Below, piece by piece: positions 53,174-61,773 of a stretch of DNA of 64,000 nucleotides. How positions within the stretch are numbered: the first letter of the stretch is position 1; each line of letters opens with the position of its first letter. Location: the NCBI GenBank assembly GCA_023421245.1, contig JAEZTV010000031.1, positions 1-64,000 of the forward strand. Direction: 5' to 3'. Source of the stretch: Bacillota bacterium. GTDB taxonomy: Bacteria; Bacillota; Clostridia; Oscillospirales; Ruminococcaceae. The notes beneath the pieces are model-generated. The model searched no databases and had not been told where the DNA came from. It was given only the letters and a program-made list of their open reading frames with translations. Made by a program: the position numbers and the translations under genes.

Positions 53174-53941
53174 ATGAATGAAATATTATCAGTAGACTCG
53201 GTGATGCAGAAGTATCAGGCGGAAAACGGAGAGGTTACCGCTTTGGAGAATATCAGCTTTACAGCGTGTGAGGGTGAATTCATCTGCATCGTTGGCCCAA
53301 GCGGATGTGGCAAAAGTACGCTGCTTTCTGTTGTTGCGGGACTGGAAAAGGTGGCGCGGGGTTCAGTTTTCATTAATGGCCGGCCGGTTGACGGTGTGTC
53401 GACCGAGGTAGGATACATGCTGCAGCGCGACAATCTTTTGGAATGGCGAAGCATCTGGAAGAACGTGCTGCTTGGGCTTGAGATACAACATAAGCTTGAC
53501 GAACAAACAAAGGCATATGCAGACGAGTTGTTGAGCACCTACGGGCTGTACGAATTCCGCGATAAGTACCCATCCCAGCTCTCCGGAGGCATGCGTCAGC
53601 GGGTTTCGCTCATTCGTACGCTTGCGCTGCGCCCACGTATTCTGCTGCTGGATGAGGCGTTCTCGGCACTCGATTTTCAAACCCGCCTCTCGGTAACGGA
53701 CGATGTGCACCGCATCCTCAAAAACGAGAAGAAAACCACCCTGATGGTAACCCACGATATTCCCGAGGCAATTAGCATGGCGGACCGAATTATCGTGCTT
53801 AGCCGTCGTCCGGCTGTCATTAAAAGTGTTCATGAGCTCCGGTTTGATCCTTGCTGCACCTCTCCGCTTACTCGCAGAAACAACGAGCAGTTCGGCAGAT
53901 ATTTTAATGAGATATGGGGGGAGCTTGATGTTATTGCGTAA
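53174..53941 (+). CDS. ABC transporter ATP-binding protein (SsuB/TauB/ThiZ-like)
   Basis: 255 residues. Walker A GPSGCGKSTLLSVVAGL near residue 39, Q-loop in GYMLQRDNLLEWRSIWKN (this MLQ-LLEW pattern is typical of nitrate/sulfonate/taurine-type ATPases), ABC signature QLSGGMRQRVSLIRTL near residue 135, Walker B ILLLDEAFSALD and switch His TLMVTHDIPEA. Energises an import system with the next two genes. ATG 53174 has GAGGTGA upstream. The gene overlaps the permease start by 14 bases. Confidence 0.93.
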   Translation: MNEILSVDSVMQKYQAENGEVTALENISFTACEGEFICIVGPSGCGKSTLLSVVAGLEKVARGSVFINGRPVDGVSTEVGYMLQRDNLLEWRSIWKNVLLGLEIQHKLDEQTKAYADELLSTYGLYEFRDKYPSQLSGGMRQRVSLIRTLALRPRILLLDEAFSALDFQTRLSVTDDVHRILKNEKKTTLMVTHDIPEAISMADRIIVLSRRPAVIKSVHELRFDPCCTSPLTRRNNEQFGRYFNEIWGELDVIA

Positions 53942-54755
53942 GCAGCAAGAAACCGGTCTTTCGCCGGAACGCCGTGAATATCTGGCTCGCATCAGGCGGC
54001 GTAAGTATTTTATCGCCTTTAGCCGGGCGGCAATACTTATTGTGTTTGTGGGATTGTGGGAACTTTTTGCGCATCTAGGGGTAATCGACAGCTTTATCAT
54101 GAGCCAGCCCTCACGCATCCTAAAAACAATTGCAGGTGTATCGGAAAACGGATTGCTCGGGCATATAGCGGTTACCAGCTACGAAACGGTAGCGGGCTTT
54201 TTGCTTGGAACGATTATCGGCACAGTAATTGCGGTGGCATTGTGGTGGTCCGGGTTTCTTTCCAAGGTGAGTGAACCGTTTTTAGTTGTGCTTAACAGCC
54301 TGCCAAAGGTTGCGCTGGGACCGGTCATTATCATTTGGGCGGGTGCGGGTGCGCGAGCAATTATTGTGATGGCGCTTGCAATCTCGCTTATCGTAACGGT
54401 GCTTGAGATGCTCAGCGGTTTTCGGCAAACCAATCCGGAATTGATACGCATGATACAGACATTTGGTGCGAAAAAGCACCAGATTTTTTTAAAGATTGTT
54501 ATGCCGTATAACCTTAATACAATCTTTAATACGCTCAAGATCAACATCGGGCTGTCACTCGTCGGCGTTATTTCGGGCGAGTTTCTCGTTTCCAAGGCAG
54601 GGCTTGGGTATCTGATTGTATACGGCGGGCAGGTGTTCCAGATGGATCTGGTTATGACAAGTGTCTTAATTCTTGCGGCGGTCGCGGCAATTATGTACCA
54701 GTCGGTGGTGATACTCGAACGGTTTGTTTCGCGTGTTGTCAGTCACACGCAGTAG
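53928..54755 (+). CDS. ABC transporter permease (SsuC/ThiX-like)
   Basis: 275 residues, about six membrane helices. Binding-protein-dependent transport inner-membrane domain (BPD_transp_1) with the EAA-like LEMLSGFRQTNPELIRMIQT near residue 165 and GLSLVGVISGEFLVSKAGLG near residue 205. ATG 53928 is chosen: GGGGGAG lies about 6 bases upstream and the upstream open frame overlaps the ATPase gene. Translational coupling to the ATPase is likely. A GC hairpin precedes the next gene. Confidence 0.92.
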   Translation: MLLRKQQETGLSPERREYLARIRRRKYFIAFSRAAILIVFVGLWELFAHLGVIDSFIMSQPSRILKTIAGVSENGLLGHIAVTSYETVAGFLLGTIIGTVIAVALWWSGFLSKVSEPFLVVLNSLPKVALGPVIIIWAGAGARAIIVMALAISLIVTVLEMLSGFRQTNPELIRMIQTFGAKKHQIFLKIVMPYNLNTIFNTLKINIGLSLVGVISGEFLVSKAGLGYLIVYGGQVFQMDLVMTSVLILAAVAAIMYQSVVILERFVSRVVSHTQ

Positions 54756-54823
54756 GTAATCGGCGCGGCATTCGCGCCGCCGAATATAGATTGTCTCACA
54801 CACCTTGAAAGGAGAATGTCAGC

Positions 54824-55828
54824 ATGAAAAAATGCTTGCGGCTTGCCTGTGCCGCGCTGTGCGTCCTGTTAATTGCCACAGCACTGCCGGGCTGCAACAA
54901 GATACAGGAGAAGATAAAAATAACGGTAAGCGAGGTAACCCATTCGGTGTTTTATGCTCCACAGTACGCAGCCATCAATCTTGGGTACTTTGAGGACGAA
55001 GGACTGGAGGTTGAACTGACCAACGGCGCGGGCGCGGATAAAGTTATGACCGCAGTCATCTCGGGCGCGGTGGATATCGGCTTTGCGGGGCCGGAGGCTG
55101 CCATCTATGTGTATAACGAGGGCAGAGATGATTACTGCGAGGTGTTTGCACAGCTTACCAAATGTGACGGCTCATTCTTGGTTGGCAGAGAGCCGGACGA
55201 TGATTTTGACTTTTCAAAAACAATCGGCAAGACTGTTCTGCCCGGACGCAAGGGCGGCGTACCCTATATGACACTGGAGTACGTATTTAAGCAAAACGGC
55301 ATTATCCCCGGTGTGGATGTCGTGTTTGATGACAGCGTTCAGTTTGCAATGATGACCGGCGCGTTCACCGGCGGCAGCGGCGATTACGTTACCGCGTTTG
55401 AGCCGACCGCATCGCTGCTGCAGGAAGAAGGCAAGGGATACATAGTGGCGTCTGTCGGAAAAGAGAGCGGCGAAATTCCCTATACCGCTTACTTTGCAAA
55501 CAAAAGCTACATTGAAAAGAATCCCGAGATTATTAAAAAATTTGTGCGCGCCATCTACCGCGGACAGCAATGGATTATGAAAAGCTCTCCGAAAGAGATT
55601 GCAGATGTTATCGCGGCATCCTTCCCCGACACCGACATCAAGCTGCTTGAAAAATCCGCGGAAAGCTACAAAAGTATTGATGCTTGGAACGATACGCCTG
55701 TAATGAAGCAAGAGGCATATGAGATGCTTCAGACCGTTATGACCGAAGCGGGCGAGCTAAAGCAAAAGGCACCGTACGATAAGGTTGTGAATAACATGTT
55801 TGCAAATGAAGTACTCGCCGAAAAATAG
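54824..55828 (+). CDS. ABC transporter substrate-binding lipoprotein (SsuA/NMT1-like)
   Basis: 334 residues. Signal peptide with lipobox LPGC (Cys near residue 24), followed by an NMT1/SsuA-like periplasmic-binding fold: SVFYAPQYAAINLGYFEDEG near residue 40, FVDIG-like GAVDIGFAGPEAAIYVYNEG, and late FVRAIYRGQQWIMKSSPKE. This family binds sulfonates, taurine, pyrimidine thiamine precursors or nitrate. No ssuD, tauD or thi gene is nearby, so the substrate stays open. AAAGGAGAATG precedes the ATG. End of the three-gene operon; a strong terminator follows at 55848-55888. Confidence 0.9.
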   Translation: MKKCLRLACAALCVLLIATALPGCNKIQEKIKITVSEVTHSVFYAPQYAAINLGYFEDEGLEVELTNGAGADKVMTAVISGAVDIGFAGPEAAIYVYNEGRDDYCEVFAQLTKCDGSFLVGREPDDDFDFSKTIGKTVLPGRKGGVPYMTLEYVFKQNGIIPGVDVVFDDSVQFAMMTGAFTGGSGDYVTAFEPTASLLQEEGKGYIVASVGKESGEIPYTAYFANKSYIEKNPEIIKKFVRAIYRGQQWIMKSSPKEIADVIAASFPDTDIKLLEKSAESYKSIDAWNDTPVMKQEAYEMLQTVMTEAGELKQKAPYDKVVNNMFANEVLAEK

Positions 55829-55847
55829 GGCAAAACAAACGCCATAA

Positions 55848-55888
55848 AATGTGGGGCTCATGTTAACATAAAACATGAGCCCCACATT
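55848..55888. terminator. Bidirectional terminator
   Basis: AATGTGGGGCTCATGTT (55848-55864) and AACATGAGCCCCACATT (55872-55888): a perfect 17-base inverted repeat between convergent genes. Confidence 0.85.
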
Positions 55889-55942
55889 GAGTAATTGCTA
55901 GAGATTAGGGGATATAACCGGATGTTAAGTTAACATAACTAA

Positions 55943-57112
55943 CTACATGGCGAGTTTGTAAATGTTGAGAATATCCTCTTCGCGCAGTACTTTAAAGTTG
56001 CCGAGTTCTCCGCCGCGTGACTGCGCCAGTTTTTTTGCCATCGGCGCAAGATCATTTTCGGTAAAGCCAAGTTCGGGCAGGCGGGTGGGCATACCAATTG
56101 AGGTGTAGAACGCCTCAAGACGGTCAATCGCAGTGAGAATGCACTCCTCCTTGCGGTCAAAGCTTAGTTCAACGCCCATTACGCGGACGGCGAACTGCAA
56201 GAAGCGGTCGATGTTGTCTTTGTAGCAGTATTTCATCCATGCAGGGAATATCACCGCAAGGCCGGCACCATGTGCAACATCGCGCAGTGCGCTTAGCTCG
56301 TGCTCAATCGCATGCGAGGACCAATCGCCGATGCGTCCGGTATTGAGCAGGTTGTTATGCGCAATCGTTCCCGCCCACATAATCTCGGCACGGACATCGT
56401 AGTCCTCGGGGCTTTTAAGCGCCATGGGGGTATAATACAGGATTGTTTTCATTGTCGCTTCAATCAAACGGTCGGTCAGGTCAACATGTTTAACCTGCGT
56501 AAAGTAGCGCTCCATCAGATGCGCAAGAATATCCGATGCGCCACACGCGGTTTGATAAGCGGGCAGGGTAAATGTGAAGACTGGGTTCATAATCGCGAAT
56601 TTGGGAACAAAGCATGCGGCGCTATAGCCGTACTTGCGTCCGGTCTCTTCGTTGGTAATGACGCTTGAGTTAGAGCTTTCGCTGCCGGCAGCGGGAATGG
56701 TTAGCACAACACCAAGTGGAAGCGCCTCGACGGCATCCGCTTTACCATCGTAAAAATCCCATACATCTCCGTCATACTTTGCACCGATGGAGATTGCCTT
56801 GGCCGAATCAATCACGCTGCCGCCGCCCGCAGCAAGGATAAAGTCAATTTTATGCTCACGGCACAGGCGAACTCCTTCGTGCACAAGCGAAAGACGGGGG
56901 TTTGGCATAACACCGCCAAGCTCGATCACCGTAAGTCCCGCGTCCTTGAGCGAACGAACAAGTGTATTGTACAAGCCGCTTTTTTTAATGGAACCGCCGC
57001 CGTAGTGTAAAAGAACATTTTTACCATACTGTGCGGCGTATCTGCCGGCCTCTTGTTCGGTATCCTTGCCAAAGATAATTTCAGCCGGATTGTAGTAGTT
57101 GAAATTCAGCAT
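55943..57112 (-). CDS. Iron-containing alcohol dehydrogenase (butanol dehydrogenase/YqhD-like)
   Basis: 389 residues. Group III ADH; NAD(P)H-dependent reduction of aldehydes such as butyraldehyde. Seen: NPAEIIFGKDTEQEAG (residues 8-23), VLLHYGGGSIKKSGLY, the cofactor loop FILAAGGGSVIDSAKAIS near residue 91, TIPAAGSESSNSSVI, and the metal-binding Asp/His set with ASDILAHLMERYF and AIEHELSALRDVAHGAGL near residue 265. Monocistronic; AGGTAG upstream. The 428-base intergenic region before it (57113-57540) is AT-rich and shows only one plus-strand promoter. Confidence 0.93.
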   Translation of the reverse strand: MLNFNYYNPAEIIFGKDTEQEAGRYAAQYGKNVLLHYGGGSIKKSGLYNTLVRSLKDAGLTVIELGGVMPNPRLSLVHEGVRLCREHKIDFILAAGGGSVIDSAKAISIGAKYDGDVWDFYDGKADAVEALPLGVVLTIPAAGSESSNSSVITNEETGRKYGYSAACFVPKFAIMNPVFTFTLPAYQTACGASDILAHLMERYFTQVKHVDLTDRLIEATMKTILYYTPMALKSPEDYDVRAEIMWAGTIAHNNLLNTGRIGDWSSHAIEHELSALRDVAHGAGLAVIFPAWMKYCYKDNIDRFLQFAVRVMGVELSFDRKEECILTAIDRLEAFYTSIGMPTRLPELGFTENDLAPMAKKLAQSRGGELGNFKVLREEDILNIYKLAM

Positions 57113-57324
57113 GTTTGTCTACCTCCGTGTTCTAAATATTGCGTATAGGATGTTATATACATATTGTATACCAAAACAGGGAATAAATCTACCGGAATAC
57201 TTGAATAACCAGAAGGTTTTGCAAGCTTTTCTCGAAGGATGTGCTTTTTGCAGTCATAGTCGCCATGAAACGCAGTAATTATAGCATTGTTATGTAAATC
57301 ATTTGTATTATATATGAAAATTAC

Positions 57325-57354
57325 TTGCGCTCTGACGGGGTTAGGATGTATAAT
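57325..57354 (+). promoter_or_regulatory. Promoter of the PHP-TSCPD gene group
   Basis: TTGCGC (57325-57330), 18-base spacer, TATAAT (57349-57354). The -35 is poor. In 57113-57324 nothing else is recognisable. Confidence 0.45.
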
Positions 57355-57540
57355 ATTAATATATCTTCTCGGTGCGTGGCAACAAAACGCGATTATTATG
57401 CATATTCGTTGCGGACTGCTTTGACAATGGAACATCATCCCACAATTATGCAGACCAAGATTTCACAGCGCCGATGATTAATAATGCTCCAGGGGGTAAG
57501 CCGGACGATTGAGTCCATTGCCGGAAATGAGGTAAATCAA

Positions 57541-58371
57541 ATGATAGGGGATCTTCACTGCCATACAAAGATATCGGATGGTTCGATGGGAATTGAGGAT
57601 GTGATTTCGTACGCAAAACGCGTAGGAATCTCGTTCCTTTCCATTACCGATCACGATACAATGTCGGGTGTAATGCGCGCAAAGGTACTTGGTAAGCGTT
57701 ACGGCATTGAGGTTGTGCCGGGGTGCGAACTTTCAAGCGTTGACCCGGATACCGGCAGAAAGATTCATATTTTGTGTTATCTGCCTACTTTTCCGGAACG
57801 GCTTGAACACCTGTTTGTAAAGATTCAGGAGGAGCGCACACAGGCCGGCAGCGAGATGCTGAAAAAAGTGATGCGCCTATATCCTGTCACGCTTGAACAT
57901 GTGTTGCGTTATACATCGGGCAGCAAGGTGGTTTACAAGGCCCATATTATGAATGCCCTTATGGATCTTGGATTTTGCGCAGAGGTATACGGTGACTTGT
58001 TTGATACGCTGTTCTCGCCCGAACATGGCACATGCTTTGTGGATTTGACCCGCCCCAGTGTTTATGAGGTAATTGACCTGATCCACGAGGCGGAGGGGAT
58101 TGCGGTGCTTGCACATCCGCCGATATATGACAGCATGGAGTTTATGGAAAAGGCCGCACAGCAGCATCTGATCGACGGCGTTGAGCTGTGGCATCCGGAG
58201 ATTGAACAGTCGGATGGGGAAAAGATAGCCGAAACCGCAAAGGAATACGGTCTTCTTGTAACGGGCGGCAGTGACTTTCATGGGAAATATCGCTCCAGGC
58301 CAACACCAATCGGAAGCTGCACAACGCCCGAATATGCCCTGGACGCACTGCTTGCCTATAAGGGCAAATAA
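57541..58371 (+). CDS. PHP-domain phosphoesterase
   Basis: 276 residues. Metal-dependent phosphoesterase with the N-terminal PHP motifs GDLHCHTKISDG (residues 3-14), SITDHDTMSGVMRA near residue 35, PGCELSS near residue 60, the later AVLAHPPIY, and GGSDFHGKYR near the end. Close to YciV/TrpH-type nucleotide or 3',5'-bisphosphate phosphatases. ATG 57541 with GAGG 7-8 bases upstream; the open frame to 57484 is unlikely. It leads a group with the TSCPD protein 71 bases downstream. Confidence 0.9.
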   Translation: MIGDLHCHTKISDGSMGIEDVISYAKRVGISFLSITDHDTMSGVMRAKVLGKRYGIEVVPGCELSSVDPDTGRKIHILCYLPTFPERLEHLFVKIQEERTQAGSEMLKKVMRLYPVTLEHVLRYTSGSKVVYKAHIMNALMDLGFCAEVYGDLFDTLFSPEHGTCFVDLTRPSVYEVIDLIHEAEGIAVLAHPPIYDSMEFMEKAAQQHLIDGVELWHPEIEQSDGEKIAETAKEYGLLVTGGSDFHGKYRSRPTPIGSCTTPEYALDALLAYKGK

Positions 58372-58442
58372 CAGCATATTCTGTACCGTGTACGCATAGA
58401 ATATGAAGAAGATGTATATAGTACCAAACAAGGGTGATTTTC

Positions 58443-58700
58443 TTGCAATATATATACAAGCCCCGTGGCGTGTGTGCTACGATGATAGATGTTACGATTG
58501 ATATCAATGGTAACTTGCAAGACGTTCGTTTTGCCGGCGGCTGTAGCGGCAATGCACAGGGGTTAAGCGCACTGATAAAGGGAATGCCTGTGGCCGAGGC
58601 AATCCGGCGGCTCAAGGGCATACAATGCGGCCGCAAAGCTACATCCTGTCCGGATCAGCTTGCGCTGGCATTGGAGCAGGCGGCGCTAATTGATACATAG
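58443..58700 (+). CDS. TSCPD-domain protein (TIGR03905 family)
   Basis: 85 residues. Matches the short TSCPD family: YIYKPRGVCAT at the N-terminus, RFAGGCSGNAQGLSALIKGM and IQCGRKATSCPDQLALALEQA. The TSCPD module occurs at the C-terminus of class II ribonucleotide reductases; the stand-alone form has no firm role. The start is TTG 58443 with AGGGTGA 6 bases upstream, because the family begins with YxYKPxG; GTG 58434 is the other option and an internal ATG 58482 would remove the conserved N-terminus. Confidence 0.88.
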   Translation: MQYIYKPRGVCATMIDVTIDINGNLQDVRFAGGCSGNAQGLSALIKGMPVAEAIRRLKGIQCGRKATSCPDQLALALEQAALIDT

Positions 58701-58724
58701 CTTGCGTGGGGGGAGAGTGCACAA

Positions 58725-59378
58725 GTGGAGTTTATGGGCTTTTTTGGCCTTTTTGCGGCGATGGGGCTTACTGCCTGCGCGGTAGAGGCTCACAACCAAA
58801 AACGCGGAAGAACCCTTGCGTTTGCAGCGATGGGTGATGACAATGATATTAAGATAGCAGGCGAAGCGCCAAAGCAAACCGGCTTCTCAGAGGAGCTGGA
58901 ACGGCTTGCTGCGCTTGCAAAAACCGAGCACGATAACGGCAACATTCAACGTGCAAAGCGGCTTGCCGTTACGCTAGTGGATACGGTGTTTACCCACGAT
59001 ATTTTTACCGATAAGATTGAGGACGAACATCTGCGCTTGCAGATTCGGCTGCTCATTACCTTTACGTTTGATATCTGCATGGATAACGGTTTGCCCAATC
59101 AGATTATCGCGCAGACAGCCCAAAACCTGTATTACGAACAGATTAACCTGCGCAAACGGGCATTTTACGATGAGATTCAAACCTCGGGCGCGTTTTCGAT
59201 GTACCTGTTGTGTACCCGCTCGGAATCCGCAAACTCTACTACAATCGGCGAGGAATTTGCCACGCTGTGCGGTAAAGATCGAGATGGCGAGTATATCAAG
59301 CTTGGCAGGGATATATTCGAATACTATCTTAAACTGTGTGCCGACAAGATAAAGGCTGCGGAGTTTGTAACGACCTGA
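58725..59378 (+). CDS. Hypothetical helical protein
   Basis: 217 residues. Starts at GTG 58725 with GGGGGGAGAG about 8 bases upstream. One hydrophobic N-terminal helix (FMGFFGLFAAMGLTACAVEA) that may be a membrane anchor or signal, then an all-helical soluble part. No known family recognised; Cys residues are scattered. Directly downstream of the TSCPD gene (24 bases) and probably in the same operon. Terminated by the hairpin at 59456-59501. Confidence 0.7.
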   Translation: MEFMGFFGLFAAMGLTACAVEAHNQKRGRTLAFAAMGDDNDIKIAGEAPKQTGFSEELERLAALAKTEHDNGNIQRAKRLAVTLVDTVFTHDIFTDKIEDEHLRLQIRLLITFTFDICMDNGLPNQIIAQTAQNLYYEQINLRKRAFYDEIQTSGAFSMYLLCTRSESANSTTIGEEFATLCGKDRDGEYIKLGRDIFEYYLKLCADKIKAAEFVTT

Positions 59379-59455
59379 TCCAAACGATCAGGAGAACCCA
59401 CGCATCCCATCGAGTCAAAGCAGAAGCGCGCAAACAGTAAACTGAATACGTTAAT

Positions 59456-59501
59456 AGACAGTTCGCTCTCTTGCAAGTGCGTGGAGGGTGGACTGTTTTG
59501 T
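59456..59501 (+). terminator. Intrinsic terminator after the hypothetical gene
   Basis: About 15 base pairs, agacagttcgctctc (59456-59470) with gagggtggactgttt (59484-59498), many as G/U in plus-strand RNA, followed by TTTTGTT. The downstream stretch to 59632 shows no supported gene. Confidence 0.65.
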
Positions 59502-59621
59502 TATATGGCCCGCATCTGCAACAAGGGATGCTGTGCCATGTTCGGTGAAGCGGTAAAAGAGAGGCAACGAAAGGGCGGAACAAGCGTCAAAATCAATGTA
59601 AGGCTAATAAAGCTACCGTGT

Positions 59622-59666
59622 AATAGAAAGAAAAGAGGAAGGGCAGCCAAAACTGCCCTTCCTCTT
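59622..59666 (-). terminator. Terminator for the minus-strand lexA-proximal gene
   Basis: AAGAGGAAGGGCAG (59633-59646) and CTGCCCTTCCTCTT (59653-59666). On the minus strand it is followed by TTCTTTCTATT, about 80 bases after the stop of the next gene. Confidence 0.75.
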
Positions 59667-59748
59667 ACAGAGATTCAACCTGTATATTGCACGGTTAATA
59701 TTTCTTCGTTTATATAAGACCTTAAAGACTGTGGAAGCAATTTTATTT

Positions 59749-60081
59749 CTAGCGTTTTTTGGGCCGTATCTCGCGGATACTTTGAATATAATCACAATTG
59801 ATTAAGTCCACCACGCCCTTGTTCTCGAGCCTTATCCAGTTATCGGTTATCTCAATTACCGTTCCCTGATATGAGGTGCCCATACTCCCCGTTGAGATGA
59901 TGCACAGCTTGCCAAGGCATTGCTCAACCATTGCATTTGCCATTACGTTTGCCTCCCCGGTAACTTTTCGTTTTTTATGCAGGCGTCTTACTTTTAATGC
60001 ATAATTAAATTGCGGTTGGAGAATAAACAGTAGCATGAAGAAGATGGGCAAAAAGATTGCAATCCATGTAGAAGTGTCCAT
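59749..60081 (-). CDS. Hypothetical membrane-anchored protein
   Basis: 110 residues. Single N-terminal membrane helix (WIAIFLPIFFMLLFILQPQF), a basic patch (KVRRLHKKRKV), then a small beta-rich domain with LGKLCIISTGSMGTSYQGTVIEI, reminiscent of a LSm or SH3-like barrel. I do not recognise the family. It is 48 bases after lexA on the same strand and may be co-transcribed with it, so it could be SOS-linked. Confidence 0.7.
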   Translation of the reverse strand: MDTSTWIAIFLPIFFMLLFILQPQFNYALKVRRLHKKRKVTGEANVMANAMVEQCLGKLCIISTGSMGTSYQGTVIEITDNWIRLENKGVVDLINCDYIQSIREIRPKKR

Positions 60082-60129
60082 ATCATCAACAAAACCTTTC
60101 GCTTACAAGTGTGTGCAGGGTATGGCACT

Positions 60130-60717
60130 TCACTCATACATGCGGATGCAAGCAATCACACGGCCGAGAATTGATACCTCATCCAAAATAATGGGTTCGT
60201 AATCGTCGTTTTCGGGCTGCAGGCGAAAATGACCGTGCTCCTTGTAAAAGCGCTTAACGGTTGCACTATCGTCCACCAGTGCGACCACAATCTCACCGTT
60301 TTCGGCATAGGTTGTCTTGCGCGCGATGACAACATCTCCGTCCAGAATACCGCAGCTCTGCATACTGTCGCCGCGAACATTCAGTGCAAACAGATCCCAA
60401 GCACCGTACCCCTTTGCCTTAAATGGAACATATCCTTCAATATTCTCAATAGCAAGGATAGGCATTCCTGCCGCAACGTTACCCACCACAGGCACCTGCA
60501 ATACCTTTTCGGCGTTGATGCGGATCGAGCGGTTTTGGTTAAACTCGCGCTCAATATAGCCTGCCGTTTCAAGCTCCTTAAGATACTTATGCACAGTAGA
60601 GGTGGACTTGATGTCAAGCTCGTTGCAGATTTCTCTTACAGAAGGCGGCACGCCTTCGCAGGCCCGCTCTACAATATACTCGTAGATTTTTAAGGCTGTT
60701 GCTGATACGCTTCTCAT
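60130..60717 (-). CDS. lexA: SOS response repressor LexA
   Basis: 195 residues. Represses SOS genes and self-cleaves when RecA is activated. Seen: N-terminal winged helix (ATALKIYEYIVERA ... TVHKYLKELETAGYIERE), cleavage pair Ala83-Gly84 in NVAAGMPILA, catalytic Ser118 in RGDSMQSCGI and Lys155 in SATVKRFY. ATG 60717 is chosen: GAGGGA is about 9 bases upstream. A 12-base palindrome at 60790-60801 in its promoter region fits autoregulation. Confidence 0.95.
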   Translation of the reverse strand: MRSVSATALKIYEYIVERACEGVPPSVREICNELDIKSTSTVHKYLKELETAGYIEREFNQNRSIRINAEKVLQVPVVGNVAAGMPILAIENIEGYVPFKAKGYGAWDLFALNVRGDSMQSCGILDGDVVIARKTTYAENGEIVVALVDDSATVKRFYKEHGHFRLQPENDDYEPIILDEVSILGRVIACIRMYE

Positions 60718-60789
60718 AAGCAGCGTCCCTCTTTTCTGCAAGGGTAGCCCCTTGTTTTTTTCATCATATCATAAAATCAGGGTAAAAGT

Positions 60790-60801
60790 AAACATATGTT
60801 T
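60790..60801. promoter_or_regulatory. Candidate LexA box
   Basis: AAACATATGTTT, a perfect palindrome fitting the Gram-positive (Cheo-type) AAC-N4-GTT pattern, 73 bases upstream of lexA. The rest of 60742-60869 is AT-rich. Confidence 0.6.
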
Positions 60802-60869
60802 TACAAATTGATTGAAAATGCCGCATTAACATTAAAGGTGCATCAAAACAGCAATTTGTATAGCATACC

Positions 60870-61601
60870 TCACATACCTTTTTTGCTGTTGAGGTACGCA
60901 ATTACGGCTGCGGGCGTGCGAAGGCTCACATCAATATAATGCTCGCCCTCCGAGATATCCCAAAGATAATGCGCGTCAGAGTTTGTGATAACGCGCATAC
61001 CCGCAAGCGTGGGATGTTTCTGGTACAACGCATCATATCGCGAGCTGTCAAAAAGCTCGACGGCGGCAAAATCGCATTCAGGCGGAAAATCGCCCAGGGT
61101 CGATAAAACGGAATAAGATGAACGATCAATGTGGGCAAAAAATGCCGCGCCGCCAAACCGTACCATCAAAGCGCTTACTTCATTTACCGAGATGCCGGAA
61201 GCTGCAATCAACAAGCGCGCCTCCTGATGCGGGTTTTCATCGAATGCATCCAGAATAATCTGCTCGCCGAACTTGTCCGGACAGTTTGTAATATCAGGCA
61301 GGGTAGAGGACACATAACTATCAAATGCCATCGCCTTTTCCAATGTGTCGAACAGGCATACGACATGCACCTCCTCTGCGCAGCAGAGCTCCATCCCGCA
61401 CAGAACAATCAGCGGCAGCCGCATACGGTCGCGTGCCGAAATTAAGGCCGGACAGTTTTTTGCGGAGTTGTGGTCGGTAAGGGCGATCACATCCAGCCTA
61501 TTTAATCTGGCCATATTCAAAATATTATTTGGGGTATTGTCATTGTCCGCACAAGGCGAAAGGCAGGAGTGGATGTGCAGATCGTATGCAAGGCGTTCCA
61601 T
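60870..61601 (-). CDS. PHP-domain protein of the hydrogenase-like cluster
   Basis: 243 residues. PHP motifs: LHIHSCLSPCADNDNTPN near residues 9-26, IALTDHNSAKNCPAL near residue 40, CGMELCCAEEVHVVCLF near residue 70, AFFAHIDRSSYS and the late TNSDAHYLWDI. Metal-dependent phosphoesterase or nucleotidase in fold. Chosen start ATG 61601 has GGAGAG about 5 bases upstream; an ATG at 61613 has none. It is the most distal gene of a minus-strand cluster with DRTGG, hydrogenase-like and HATPase genes, seen together in many Clostridia. Confidence 0.88.
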   Translation of the reverse strand: MERLAYDLHIHSCLSPCADNDNTPNNILNMARLNRLDVIALTDHNSAKNCPALISARDRMRLPLIVLCGMELCCAEEVHVVCLFDTLEKAMAFDSYVSSTLPDITNCPDKFGEQIILDAFDENPHQEARLLIAASGISVNEVSALMVRFGGAAFFAHIDRSSYSVLSTLGDFPPECDFAAVELFDSSRYDALYQKHPTLAGMRVITNSDAHYLWDISEGEHYIDVSLRTPAAVIAYLNSKKGM

Positions 61602-61613
61602 AAGACTCTCCAT

Positions 61614-61773
61614 CCTGCGGCCGGCGCATTTAAATATAGATGCATATAAATGTGCATGCCGAATTGATGATGGCTTGGTTCAGTTGCTGAGCCGCAAAGG
61701 GTAAATTCACTTAAAAACGGTGGCGCACCGAAAAACGGATAATACAATGAGATTGAGATTATATCTAAGCACA
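61614..61773. other. Hairpin-rich gap between the DRTGG and PHP genes
   Basis: Three-base-loop hairpins: 61679-61695 (GGTTCAG-TTG-CTGAGCC) and 61720-61732 (CGGTG-GCG-CACCG), plus imperfect AT-rich repeats near 61628-61660. May separate two transcripts or process one. No coding. Confidence 0.35.

Noticed and set aside
59481..59717. 78-codon plus-strand frame near lexA
   Set aside because: It runs across the terminator hairpin at 59633-59666, begins in another terminator and lacks a ribosome site.
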